From NCBI GenBank assembly GCA_027317645.1, contig DAHVQS010000001.1, positions 54,341 through 118,340 of the forward strand: a stretch of 64,000 nucleotides of DNA. The letters run 5' to 3'. Position numbers and translations under genes: made by a program. The notes under the pieces were generated by a model, which was not told the DNA's origin, searched no databases, and saw only the letters and a list, made by a program, of their open reading frames with translations. The DNA is from Paenalcaligenes sp021793095 (lineage in GTDB: Bacteria > Pseudomonadota > Gammaproteobacteria > Burkholderiales > Burkholderiaceae_B). Shown here one piece after another: positions 1 through 7,751 of this stretch; the first letter of the stretch is position 1; each line of letters begins with the position of its first letter.

Positions 1-1
1 G

Positions 2-148
2 TATTTTTTCGGCCATATCCCCATTATTCGCGATCATTTGAACACCATCGTGTTGGTTGGCATCAGCGCCGCCGCGGTGCCAGTCTTGCTGGGGCTGTTG
101 TGGCGTTTAGGCCGACATTTGGTCAGCCGTTACCACCATCGTTCTTGA
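2..148 (+). CDS. DedA-family membrane protein, C-terminal fragment
   Basis: Only the last 48 codons are inside the window; the gene starts before base 1. The fragment reads YFFGHIPIIRDHLNTIVLVG and continues into a hydrophobic helix ending in a short basic tail (RYHHRS). The YFFG-P-R-N pattern followed by a last transmembrane helix is what I know from the end of DedA/SNARE-associated inner-membrane proteins, which are linked to undecaprenyl-phosphate and lipid flipping and membrane-potential upkeep. It is convergent with amiC, 17 bases away. The assignment rests on a short tail, so the subfamily cannot be given. Confidence 0.6.
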   Translation, partial: YFFGHIPIIRDHLNTIVLVGISAAAVPVLLGLLWRLGRHLVSRYHHRS

Positions 149-165
149 TGGTTGTTGCTGGCCGG

Positions 166-1527
166 CTAGCTGCGCTGTGCCAGCGCCGCCCCTGATTTGA
201 AATAACCCTGAATACCTGACAGGATGGCTTTAGCCAGTTTCTCTTGGTGGCTACTGCTGCGTAACAGGCGCTCTTCCTCGGGGTTACTGATAAAAGCGGT
301 TTCCACCAAAATAGAGGGGATATCAGGCGCCCGCAAGACAGCAAAATTGGCCCGCTCGACCTGGTTTTTGTGGAGGCGGTTGATTTGACCGATATTGCTG
401 AGTACCTGAGAGCCCACCTTGAGCGAGTCATTGATTTGGGCTGCGGTCGAGAGATCCAGCAATACCTGTGCTACCTGTTTGTCATGTGACTTGACGTTGA
501 GTCCGCCGACCATATCTGCCTCATTTTCTTTATTGGCCAGCCAGCGCGCGGCTGTACTACTGGCCCCATTTTGGGACAAGGCATAGACAGATGAGCCTCT
601 GGCGGTGGGTTTGACCCAAGCGTCTGCGTGTATGGAGACAAAAAGGTCTGCCTGTACCCGACGTGCTTTTTGGACCCGTACGTGTAGGGGCACAAAGAAG
701 TCACCATCACGTGTTAGGTAGGCACGCATATTGGGCTGTGCATCAATTTGTTTTTGCAGTCTACGTGCAATTTGTAAGACCACATCTTTTTCGCGTGTGC
801 CGTTAGGGCCCATTGCACCGGGGTCTTCGCCTCCGTGCCCAGGGTCAATGGCAATTAAAATGGGGCGCTGACTGGGTGCGCTTTTAACCGGGGGAGGCGC
901 GCTTTTCTGAGCCGTCTTGGGGGGCTTAGAGCTGCTGGGCGGTTTTTGCCCCTCGACCTTGGGCACCGAGGTGCTTGGGGACTGATTCATGGCCAGCTCT
1001 TCGAGTACCGATGCCAATGGATCATCATCGTCAAACTGCTGTTGCAATGCCAAAATTGGGTCTTGGGCCACGAGCGGATAGAGGTCAATCACAAACCGGT
1101 ATTGATAGTCTCCCACAGGCTTAAGTGTAAATACCTGCGGGGCAATGGGCTGTTTGAGATCCAGGACCAGACGCACCACATCGGGGGTGTTTTGCCCCAC
1201 ACGCACCTCTTTGATGTAGGGGTCGTTGGCTTGGACCATGCCGTTGAGTTGTTTTAGGGTGTCGTTTAGCTTGACCCCATGCAGGTCAACCACTAAACGA
1301 TCGGGATCATCCAAAGTGAAATGTTCGGTTTTGAGCTCTGTGCCTAACTCTAACGTCACTCGAGTGTACTCATCTGCCGGCCAAGTACGTACGGCCACCA
1401 CCTGCGAGGCATGTGCCAAGCGGGGAATGACGGGAAAGACTAATAATGTGGTGGCCGCAGCAACAAAGCCCCGTCGCTGAGGCATGCGCGGAGACAGGGG
1501 GTGGTTTGTATTTTGTTTTTTGGCCAT
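166..1527 (-). CDS. amiC: N-acetylmuramoyl-L-alanine amidase AmiC, Tat-exported
   Basis: Periplasmic zinc amidase that cuts the peptide from N-acetylmuramic acid during daughter-cell separation. The 453-residue product starts with a twin-arginine signal (RR at 18-19 followed by GFVAAA, then a hydrophobic stretch ending AHA at 38-40). Next come an AMIN domain (about 44-150) that targets the septum, a Pro/Ser/Lys-rich linker (about 183-220) and an Amidase_3 domain. Zinc-site motifs are visible: DPGHGG (His231), REKD (about 245-248), SIHAD and a late VETAFISN motif with the catalytic Glu. The start has AAAGGGA a few bases upstream. tsaE lies upstream on the same strand after a 267-base gap, an order common in proteobacteria. 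Tat export fits AmiC rather than AmiB. Confidence 0.93.
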   Translation of the reverse strand: MAKKQNTNHPLSPRMPQRRGFVAAATTLLVFPVIPRLAHASQVVAVRTWPADEYTRVTLELGTELKTEHFTLDDPDRLVVDLHGVKLNDTLKQLNGMVQANDPYIKEVRVGQNTPDVVRLVLDLKQPIAPQVFTLKPVGDYQYRFVIDLYPLVAQDPILALQQQFDDDDPLASVLEELAMNQSPSTSVPKVEGQKPPSSSKPPKTAQKSAPPPVKSAPSQRPILIAIDPGHGGEDPGAMGPNGTREKDVVLQIARRLQKQIDAQPNMRAYLTRDGDFFVPLHVRVQKARRVQADLFVSIHADAWVKPTARGSSVYALSQNGASSTAARWLANKENEADMVGGLNVKSHDKQVAQVLLDLSTAAQINDSLKVGSQVLSNIGQINRLHKNQVERANFAVLRAPDIPSILVETAFISNPEEERLLRSSSHQEKLAKAILSGIQGYFKSGAALAQRS

Positions 1528-1794
1528 GGTGATCCCTTTGGTTAGCGTGTCAGAGGAGCAATAGGCATAAGTGGTGTAAAGACAACGACGCGGGCCATTT
1601 GCTCGGGTAAATGGCGCTGCGCAACAGAAAACTCATGGAAAATGAGGCTGTTTAATATGCTCTGGGACTGCTAAGTTCCTTTGATATCAATGCGATAGCT
1701 CAAACTTCTAGAATTATTATAGCTTGTTCCCGAGGCAAGTGGAATGGACCACGGTTAATAAACGCTAACTTGAGGGGTGGTTTTGGGCTTGAGT
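1528..1794. other. Intergenic region between tsaE and amiC
   Basis: About 270 bases separate tsaE from amiC on the minus strand. I see an AT-rich stretch around 1705-1730 but no convincing terminator or -35/-10 pair. The gap is long enough for amiC to have its own promoter. Confidence 0.3.
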
Positions 1795-2286
1795 CTATTT
1801 TTGATCTCCCGCGCCGCTGACGATCTGTTGTACCCAGTGTTGCGCTTTGTCGCTATGGGGGTGCAGGCTCAAACTGCGGCCTGAGGCCTGATAATGCAAA
1901 TGCAGGGCTAAATCAGGATCAGGCAATAGGCCTTGGGCTTTTTCTGGCCATTCAATCAAGACAATGGCATTGGCCTCAGTGAGCAATTCTCTAAACCCAG
2001 CATCGATCCACTCGCGTGGGTCGTCAAAGCGATAAAAATCCAAATGATAAGCATTTTGCGCGGGCAATTGGTAGCTCTCGGCCAAGGCATAGCTGGGACT
2101 TTTGATGCGACCTGAAACGCCTAGGGTCCGCAAAAAGGCGCGGACAAAGGTGGTTTTTCCTGCGCCTAAATCACCGTGCAAATAAATGCTGCCCCCGCTA
2201 TGGGGCGGGTGCGCCAAAAAGGGTGCCAATTGTTGGGCAAAGGCAGCCGTTGCGGCTTCGTCTTCGAGGTAAACAGTGTAGGGCAT
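1795..2286 (-). CDS. tsaE: tRNA threonylcarbamoyladenosine biosynthesis ATPase TsaE
   Basis: TsaE is the ATPase that works with TsaB and TsaD to place the t6A modification at position 37 of ANN-decoding tRNAs. The 163-residue product has the family's usual size. A P-loop GDLGAGKTT sits at about residues 38-46, followed by the FVRAFLRTLG helix, the SPSYALAESY segment and the YRFDDPREW and VLIEWPEKA motifs. It lies 42 bases after the AEC-type permease on the same strand and upstream of amiC, the usual bacterial pairing. A second t6A-related family member (yciO) is at 37120, but the rest of the pathway is not in this window. Confidence 0.94.
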   Translation of the reverse strand: MPYTVYLEDEAATAAFAQQLAPFLAHPPHSGGSIYLHGDLGAGKTTFVRAFLRTLGVSGRIKSPSYALAESYQLPAQNAYHLDFYRFDDPREWIDAGFRELLTEANAIVLIEWPEKAQGLLPDPDLALHLHYQASGRSLSLHPHSDKAQHWVQQIVSGAGDQK

Positions 2287-2328
2287 AGGGGCTTGCTCCG
2301 ACGGAACACCCTCTGTGTGCAGAGTGTT

Positions 2329-3228
2329 TTAGAGATAGTTGATCATCATCCAAAGTGGTAGGGTCAGGGCAGCCAACAGTGTGCTGATCGATAAGGTGAG
2401 TGCGACGAGCTGCCCATCGCCCTCCATACGTACCGCCAATACATAGCTGGCCGTGGCAGGGGGGACACTGGCAAATAAGAGCAGCATCTGCTTTTCTAGG
2501 GGTGATAGCGGCAACCACATATTAAGCAACAAGGCCAACACCGGCATCGCTAGCAGCCGTGTCACAGTGACCCAACCAATGAGCATTTTAGCACCATGAA
2601 TGGCCTGTAAAGAAAGTGAAGCCCCCACACAGATTAGCCCCAATGGCAAGGCACTCGCACCCAAGCGGCTCAGTGTCATATCCACTGGGTTGGGCAGGCT
2701 TAATCCGGTGGTGTTCCAGGCAAAACCTGCTAAGGTTGACAAGATGAGGGGGTTTTTTAATACCGCAGACAACACCCCGCTGTTGCTTTTTTGGGCGAGG
2801 GTATAAACGGCCGCAAAGTTAACCACCGGGACGGTCAATGCGACATAAATCGCCATCACTCCGAGGCCGGCCTGACTGCCCACTGCTGTCGCAATAGATA
2901 AGGCGATATAGGTATTAAAACGATAACAGCACTGAGCGATGGAATGAAACTTATTTTCAGTGGGGCGCAGCACGGGAAATGCCAAAAATGATAGCGCAAT
3001 ACCGCCTAGCACCAAGAGCCATGAGGCCAAGCCCAGGGTCGTGATCTGTTGAAGACTGAGGGGGTTTTGAGTGACCGATTGAAAAAGTAAGGCGGGAAAA
3101 AATACGTAGTAAACCAATTTTTCCGTATGGTTAAAAAACTCTCTGGACAGCCATTGGCTGCGAAATAGCAACCAGCCCACCAAAACTAACAGAACATCAG
3201 GCAGAATCAGACCGAAAGTGTGCAACAT
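2329..3228 (-). CDS. AEC-family permease (auxin efflux carrier / malonate transporter type)
   Basis: Inner-membrane transporter of 299 residues with about ten hydrophobic segments in two halves, as in the AEC/BASS-like fold. The N-terminus MLHTFGLILPDVLLVLVGWL and the YYVFFPALLFQSV segment are typical of the AEC family; the C-terminal half carries VPPATASYVLA, a conserved motif of these proteins. Members carry dicarboxylates or similar anions, but the substrate cannot be read from the sequence. The start codon is 5 bases from the xerD stop codon on the same strand, so the two are probably co-transcribed, a loose association with no obvious functional link. Confidence 0.82.
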   Translation of the reverse strand: MLHTFGLILPDVLLVLVGWLLFRSQWLSREFFNHTEKLVYYVFFPALLFQSVTQNPLSLQQITTLGLASWLLVLGGIALSFLAFPVLRPTENKFHSIAQCCYRFNTYIALSIATAVGSQAGLGVMAIYVALTVPVVNFAAVYTLAQKSNSGVLSAVLKNPLILSTLAGFAWNTTGLSLPNPVDMTLSRLGASALPLGLICVGASLSLQAIHGAKMLIGWVTVTRLLAMPVLALLLNMWLPLSPLEKQMLLLFASVPPATASYVLAVRMEGDGQLVALTLSISTLLAALTLPLWMMINYL

Positions 3229-3233
3229 AATAA

Positions 3234-4136
3234 TTAAGCGCGAGGATGGTGATCTTGGTGAATTGCTTTGAGGCGGTGCTGGGCCACATGCGTATAAATC
3301 TGGGTAGTTGAGATATCGGCGTGCCCCAAGAGTAATTGCACCGCACGTAAATCAGCGCCGTGCTCCAACAGATGGGTAGCAAAGGCGTGACGCAATGTGT
3401 GCGGTGAGATCGGAGCATCGATACCGGCCTTTAGTGCATGTTTTTTAATGAGCTGCCAAAAGGCTTGACGGCTCATGCCGCGCCCGAGGCGAGTGATAAA
3501 TAAAAATGGGCTTTGTCTGTTTTTTAATAGCTGCGGTCGAGCCTGCTGCACATAATGCACGATGCTCTGCTGGGCGTGTTCTCCTAGGGGGACCAATCGT
3601 GCTTTGCCTCCTTTACCATGCTGCACGTGGATGATGCCTGCATCAAAATCGCAATGATGCAGTTCGATGGCAATGAGCTCGCTGACGCGCAATCCTGTCG
3701 CGTAGAGTGTCTCGAGCATGGCCCGATCGCGCGCCCCCTGCGTGGTGTGCTCAGCAGGGGCATTGAGCAATGCCTCGACTTGTTCTTGGCTCAGACTGTG
3801 GGGCAGCGGAGGACTGCTTTTGGCCGTATGTAGTTGATGCGTCAGGTCATCTTGGAGGTGTTTTTCTCGTGCCGCCCAACCAAAAAACTTACGAATGCTG
3901 GCCAAGCGCCGATTGACGGTACTGGCACGGGGGGCCAGCGCTGGGTCGCTAAGCCATTGCTGTAACCATGCCGGCTGCGCTTGGAGCAAATGACTGCGGT
4001 GTTGCTCGGCTAACCAGCCTGACAATAACAACAAATCACTGCGATACGCGGCGAGCGTATTTTGGGCCAGCCCCTCTTCGAGCCACAGGGCCTGCACAAA
4101 TGCATCGATGAGTAATTCGTCACGAGAAACAGACAT
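3234..4136 (-). CDS. xerD: Site-specific tyrosine recombinase XerD
   Basis: XerD acts with XerC at dif to resolve chromosome dimers at the division septum. The 300-residue length is right for the family. The N-terminal core-binding SAM-like domain (about 8-95; EGLAQNTLAAYRSDLLLL) precedes the catalytic domain. The catalytic set is visible: Arg in TGLRVSEL, Lys in HGKGGKARLVPLG, HTLRHAFATHLL with His and Arg, LGHADISTTQIYTHV with His and the nucleophilic Tyr. It is an ordinary housekeeping recombinase, not a phage integrase: full length, core neighbours, and no attachment repeats seen. Confidence 0.95.
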   Translation of the reverse strand: MSVSRDELLIDAFVQALWLEEGLAQNTLAAYRSDLLLLSGWLAEQHRSHLLQAQPAWLQQWLSDPALAPRASTVNRRLASIRKFFGWAAREKHLQDDLTHQLHTAKSSPPLPHSLSQEQVEALLNAPAEHTTQGARDRAMLETLYATGLRVSELIAIELHHCDFDAGIIHVQHGKGGKARLVPLGEHAQQSIVHYVQQARPQLLKNRQSPFLFITRLGRGMSRQAFWQLIKKHALKAGIDAPISPHTLRHAFATHLLEHGADLRAVQLLLGHADISTTQIYTHVAQHRLKAIHQDHHPRA

Positions 4137-4245
4137 GGCATAAATTATGCCTGAATTAACGCTGCAGCAGGATGGCTTTGATCATTTGGTCCTCTACCTC
4201 TCATACTGTGGACAACCTTCGATGGGCAGTGTTTTGGATGAGGCT

Positions 4246-5061
4246 TTATTGCAGGCCCGAACGGCCGACTAATACATGATTAGCGCAGATGCGCGCCCAC
4301 AGAAATTCAGGCAGTGCTTCTGGCCAATGCTGCATTTCATTTTTAGGCAGTAGGACAGAAAGCTCTTCGCGTTGCTCAAGAGCCAATAGAAATTGCCTAT
4401 AATCTGGGCTGCACTCCGTGTTGAGTACGCGGGCTTTCAGCAGGCTTTCAGTAGGCTGGGGTTGGGGCTTGTCGAGGGAAAGACGTACGGCTGCCGCCTT
4501 GATAAACACCAAGGTTTCCTGACCTGGGGTCAGCTCGAGTGTGCGGCGACTGTTTTGGGTGATTGCGGCTTGTATGGGTGTAGACAGTCCGATGTCTAGG
4601 GTGAGCAGGGCATGGACAGCATCTTCTTGGATATGTTTGATGGTGCCCATAAAGGTGTTACGTGCCGAGGTGTGGACCAACATTTTTTGCAATAGCGCCA
4701 AGGCATCGCGATTACCGGGCTCTATTTGGCCGAGATATTCGATAAACTGCTCATGCAGTTGCTGCATTTGTTGGTAGAGGGCCAAAATCTCTTTGGCCTT
4801 GGGGCTCAGCCAGGCACCGCCGCCTCGGGTGCCCCCGGTGGCACATATAATGAGGTCTTCTGAGGCGAGACCATTGATGGTGTTGACGGCATCCCAGGCT
4901 GCTTTATAGCTCAGGTTGATATGCCGAGCAGCCGCAGAAATAGAACCTTTTTCTTGGATGGCTGCCAATAACGCCATGCGCCTTGGGTTGCCCCAGTTGG
5001 TCGCACCCGAGTGAAACCAAATGGATCCTGCAAGCTCTATTGGGGGTAGGGTTTCAGACAT
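4246..5061 (-). CDS. modE: Molybdate-responsive transcriptional regulator ModE
   Basis: ModE senses molybdate and represses molybdate uptake genes while activating molybdoenzyme genes. The 271-residue product starts MSETLPPIELAG; I chose this ATG because the 30 extra upstream codons would run into the divergent nuclease gene and do not look like ModE. The N-terminal winged helix (GSISAAARHINLSYKAAWDAV, about 36-56) and the wing with GTRGGGAWLS are typical. A first TOBE/Mop domain (ARNTFMGTIKHI... about 125-190) is clear; the C-terminal second TOBE region is more divergent. No mod transporter genes are nearby. The gap to the divergent gene at 5097 is only 35 bases. Confidence 0.9.
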   Translation of the reverse strand: MSETLPPIELAGSIWFHSGATNWGNPRRMALLAAIQEKGSISAAARHINLSYKAAWDAVNTINGLASEDLIICATGGTRGGGAWLSPKAKEILALYQQMQQLHEQFIEYLGQIEPGNRDALALLQKMLVHTSARNTFMGTIKHIQEDAVHALLTLDIGLSTPIQAAITQNSRRTLELTPGQETLVFIKAAAVRLSLDKPQPQPTESLLKARVLNTECSPDYRQFLLALEQREELSVLLPKNEMQHWPEALPEFLWARICANHVLVGRSGLQ

Positions 5062-5096
5062 GAATAGACGGATAAATAAAATAATAGGGGGATGTC

Positions 5097-7751
5097 GTGG
5101 CATCAAAACGATTAGAGAGCATTGAACACCATGATTTACTCGAGTTGCCACCCGAAAAAACGCAAATCATTACGGTCAATAATCGCTATGCACGCCGTGT
5201 TCTGGGCTTTTTTCAGCAGCACCTAGCGGATCCACAGCAGGCCATGGTCATTGCCGAGGTGTTGCCGCTCAGTGCTTGGCTGCGACGTTGCGAAGAGGAC
5301 CTCATCGTCACATCGACCCAAATGCCTGCGGCTTATGTACTCGACGCCTTTAGTGCTGTCCAAGTGTGGGAAGAGGTCATTCGCCAAAGCGATGCCGATG
5401 AAAGCCCATTGATTGATATTGTACAGGCAGCCAAGCTTGCCTATGAAGCCGATCGTTTGTTGGATGAGTGGTCGATCCGGGTACAAGACGCCGAACAAAA
5501 TCTCGATCACGAGCGTTTTCTGGTGTGGCGCCGCGCGTATGAAGCCTATTTACAGGCCCATGATCTGGATGATGAGAATCGCAGTGTGAATCGCATTATC
5601 CAGGCGTTTGAAGAGGCGCAGATGCCTTTTGATGCTGAGCACATCGTCTGGGTGGGCTTTCATGAGTTTTCCCCCCGCATTGAAAGACTGCAGCGCGCCC
5701 TCCAAGAGCAGTCGGTGCACCAATCAGTGCTGCAATGGCCCGCCACCCAGGCCCATTCTATTTGGCAGGTACAGGCGGATGCCTCCGAGCATGAGTGGCA
5801 GTTGGCGGCCCAATGGGCCCAAGAGCAACTGCAACGCCACCCACAGGGCCGCTATGCGATCGTCGCTGCCGAGCTGGAAAAGCAGGCGCCCTTTGCGCGT
5901 CGCGTGCTGGATCATCAATTTGATGGGGGCTGGAATATGGCGGTGGGCCGTCCGTTGAATGAATGGCCTCAGGTACGTCAAATATTGTCTTGGTTAGATC
6001 TGCTCAAGGCCTGGCAGCAGGCATGGCGGCAAAACCCAGCCCAGCCCACAGTGAGTCCTAAAGAACTCGGTCCTGCTTTGCTAAATAATGCGAGTGGTCC
6101 ATTGGCCATCGCCGGGCCACGCCTGGATGCACAGTGGCGACATGATGAGATATTACTGGTGAGCTTGCCGCAGTGGCAGCAATGGTTAGAACAATGCGTG
6201 CCTGACTTTTATGCCGGTTGGTCAGCCGTATGGGAGCAGGTACAAAATGCCCCTCGTCAAGACAGCGCTGATGGTTGGGCCAAACGTATTCGCCAGTGGT
6301 TGCCGATGCTGGGTTTACCCAACCAAAAAACCATAGACAGTGTGACCTACCAAGTGCTACAGGCCTTTGAAGAGCGGTTGGCACAATTTGCTCAGTATGG
6401 GCTGGCACTTGGGGAAATGAGTTTTGGGCATGCGCTTTACGTATTTCGGCGGCTATGCCAAGAGGTGCTGTTCCAGCCCGAGCGCGATCCCGATGCGCGT
6501 TTAGATGTGTTGGGCATGCTCGAGGCAGAAGGGGGGCATTGGGATGGGGTGTGGGTCTTGGGGCTCACCGATCAGGTGTTTCCAGCAGTGCCCAAGCCCA
6601 ACCCTTTTATTCCTTTCTCTGCTTTGGCACGCCATCAGGCGCCGCGCTCCACCCCTGATCGAGAATTTGAGTGGGCCCAGCTTAGCTTTAGAAAGTTAGT
6701 GTGCAGCGCACCCGAGGTCTGGTTCAGTACCCCACAGTTTGAGGGCGAAGAGGCGTTGCGCCCCAGTCCGTTGATCAGTGGTTTTGAGCATCAAATACGT
6801 GCTCTGTCGCCAGCGCCTGCGGCGGCGATGCCCTGTGAAACCATCACAGACGTTCAAGCACCACCTGTCAATATGGCGCAGGAAAAACTCCGTGGGGGCT
6901 CAACCCTCATCGAAACCTTTGCCCGCAACCCACTGTGGGCCTTTGTGCGGTACCGCTTGCATGCTCAGGTATTACCCGATTATGCGCGTATGAGTCGCAG
7001 CCATGTACTGGGTAGTTTGATTCATGCTTTACTTGAACGTCTTTGGCAGGGGATGGCAGAACCCAGCAGAGAGGGCTTACAGCAATGGTTGCACACCCCC
7101 TATGCCGAGCAAACCATGGATGCATTGCTCACGCAGTTAGAGAACGAGCTATTGTATGGCTACCCGGATGACATCAAAGCCCTAGTTGGGCAATGGGCCA
7201 AGCAAGTGGTGTGGCAGTGGTTAGCCCTTGAGGCCGAGCGCGATGAGGACTTTAGATGCATTGCCGCTGAGCAACAAGCCCAGCTGCAAATTCAAGATCT
7301 TGTATTGAATTTGCGCATCGACCGTATTGATGCACTGCCCGATGATCGTTTGCTATTGATTGATTATAAAACTGGCACCAGCGCACAGCTGCCATTGAAA
7401 AAATGGCAACGCCCGCATCCCGTCGACCTGCAGCTACCTTTGTATGCGGCGCTTTTGCAGCGCCAACAACGGTCGGTGGCGGGGCTGGCCATTGCCAAGG
7501 TCAATGCAGTCAGTCCAGCCTTTGATGGCGTCGGTGAGCAGGTTGCCGAAGCGGGGTTCAAGGAATACGAACATCCTCATTTAGATTGGTCGGCTCAGCT
7601 GCAGGCATGGCAAGCCTATATCGAGCAGTTGGTGACGCAGTTATTAGCGGGGTCTGCCCAAAATATTATTCATGATCCCAAGGATTACGAGTATTGTGAT
7701 GCCTTGCCATTTTTACGCATCACCGCAGGGGGAGAATATTATGAGCAATAG
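5097..7751 (+). CDS. AddB-like PD-(D/E)XK nuclease subunit
   Basis: An 884-residue protein of the AddB/RecB-nuclease type that probably pairs with the next gene to process double-strand breaks. The start is GTG at 5097, with AGGGGG at 5086-5091 just upstream. The N-terminal two thirds resemble a degenerate helicase fold (PLSAWLRR, WVGFHEFSPRIERLQ, VWVLGLTDQVFPAV). The C-terminal third holds the nuclease: LGSLIHALLERLW (conserved His at about 645), IDRIDAL and LLLIDYKTG at about 751 (Asp and Lys of the active site), and QLPLYAALL (the conserved Q-Y motif). The stop codon overlaps the start of the helicase gene by 11 bases, so translation is probably coupled. Betaproteobacterial annotations usually call this a PD-(D/E)XK nuclease family protein. 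Confidence 0.85.
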   Translation: MASKRLESIEHHDLLELPPEKTQIITVNNRYARRVLGFFQQHLADPQQAMVIAEVLPLSAWLRRCEEDLIVTSTQMPAAYVLDAFSAVQVWEEVIRQSDADESPLIDIVQAAKLAYEADRLLDEWSIRVQDAEQNLDHERFLVWRRAYEAYLQAHDLDDENRSVNRIIQAFEEAQMPFDAEHIVWVGFHEFSPRIERLQRALQEQSVHQSVLQWPATQAHSIWQVQADASEHEWQLAAQWAQEQLQRHPQGRYAIVAAELEKQAPFARRVLDHQFDGGWNMAVGRPLNEWPQVRQILSWLDLLKAWQQAWRQNPAQPTVSPKELGPALLNNASGPLAIAGPRLDAQWRHDEILLVSLPQWQQWLEQCVPDFYAGWSAVWEQVQNAPRQDSADGWAKRIRQWLPMLGLPNQKTIDSVTYQVLQAFEERLAQFAQYGLALGEMSFGHALYVFRRLCQEVLFQPERDPDARLDVLGMLEAEGGHWDGVWVLGLTDQVFPAVPKPNPFIPFSALARHQAPRSTPDREFEWAQLSFRKLVCSAPEVWFSTPQFEGEEALRPSPLISGFEHQIRALSPAPAAAMPCETITDVQAPPVNMAQEKLRGGSTLIETFARNPLWAFVRYRLHAQVLPDYARMSRSHVLGSLIHALLERLWQGMAEPSREGLQQWLHTPYAEQTMDALLTQLENELLYGYPDDIKALVGQWAKQVVWQWLALEAERDEDFRCIAAEQQAQLQIQDLVLNLRIDRIDALPDDRLLLIDYKTGTSAQLPLKKWQRPHPVDLQLPLYAALLQRQQRSVAGLAIAKVNAVSPAFDGVGEQVAEAGFKEYEHPHLDWSAQLQAWQAYIEQLVTQLLAGSAQNIIHDPKDYEYCDALPFLRITAGGEYYEQ

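Noticed and set aside
3234..4136. Tyrosine recombinase as evidence of a mobile element
   Set aside because: Length, motifs and neighbours fit housekeeping XerD; no attachment repeats or cargo.
4147..4272. A 41-codon plus-strand reading frame between xerD and modE
   Set aside because: No ribosome site and no family resemblance; it overlaps the modE 3' end, so chance is more likely.
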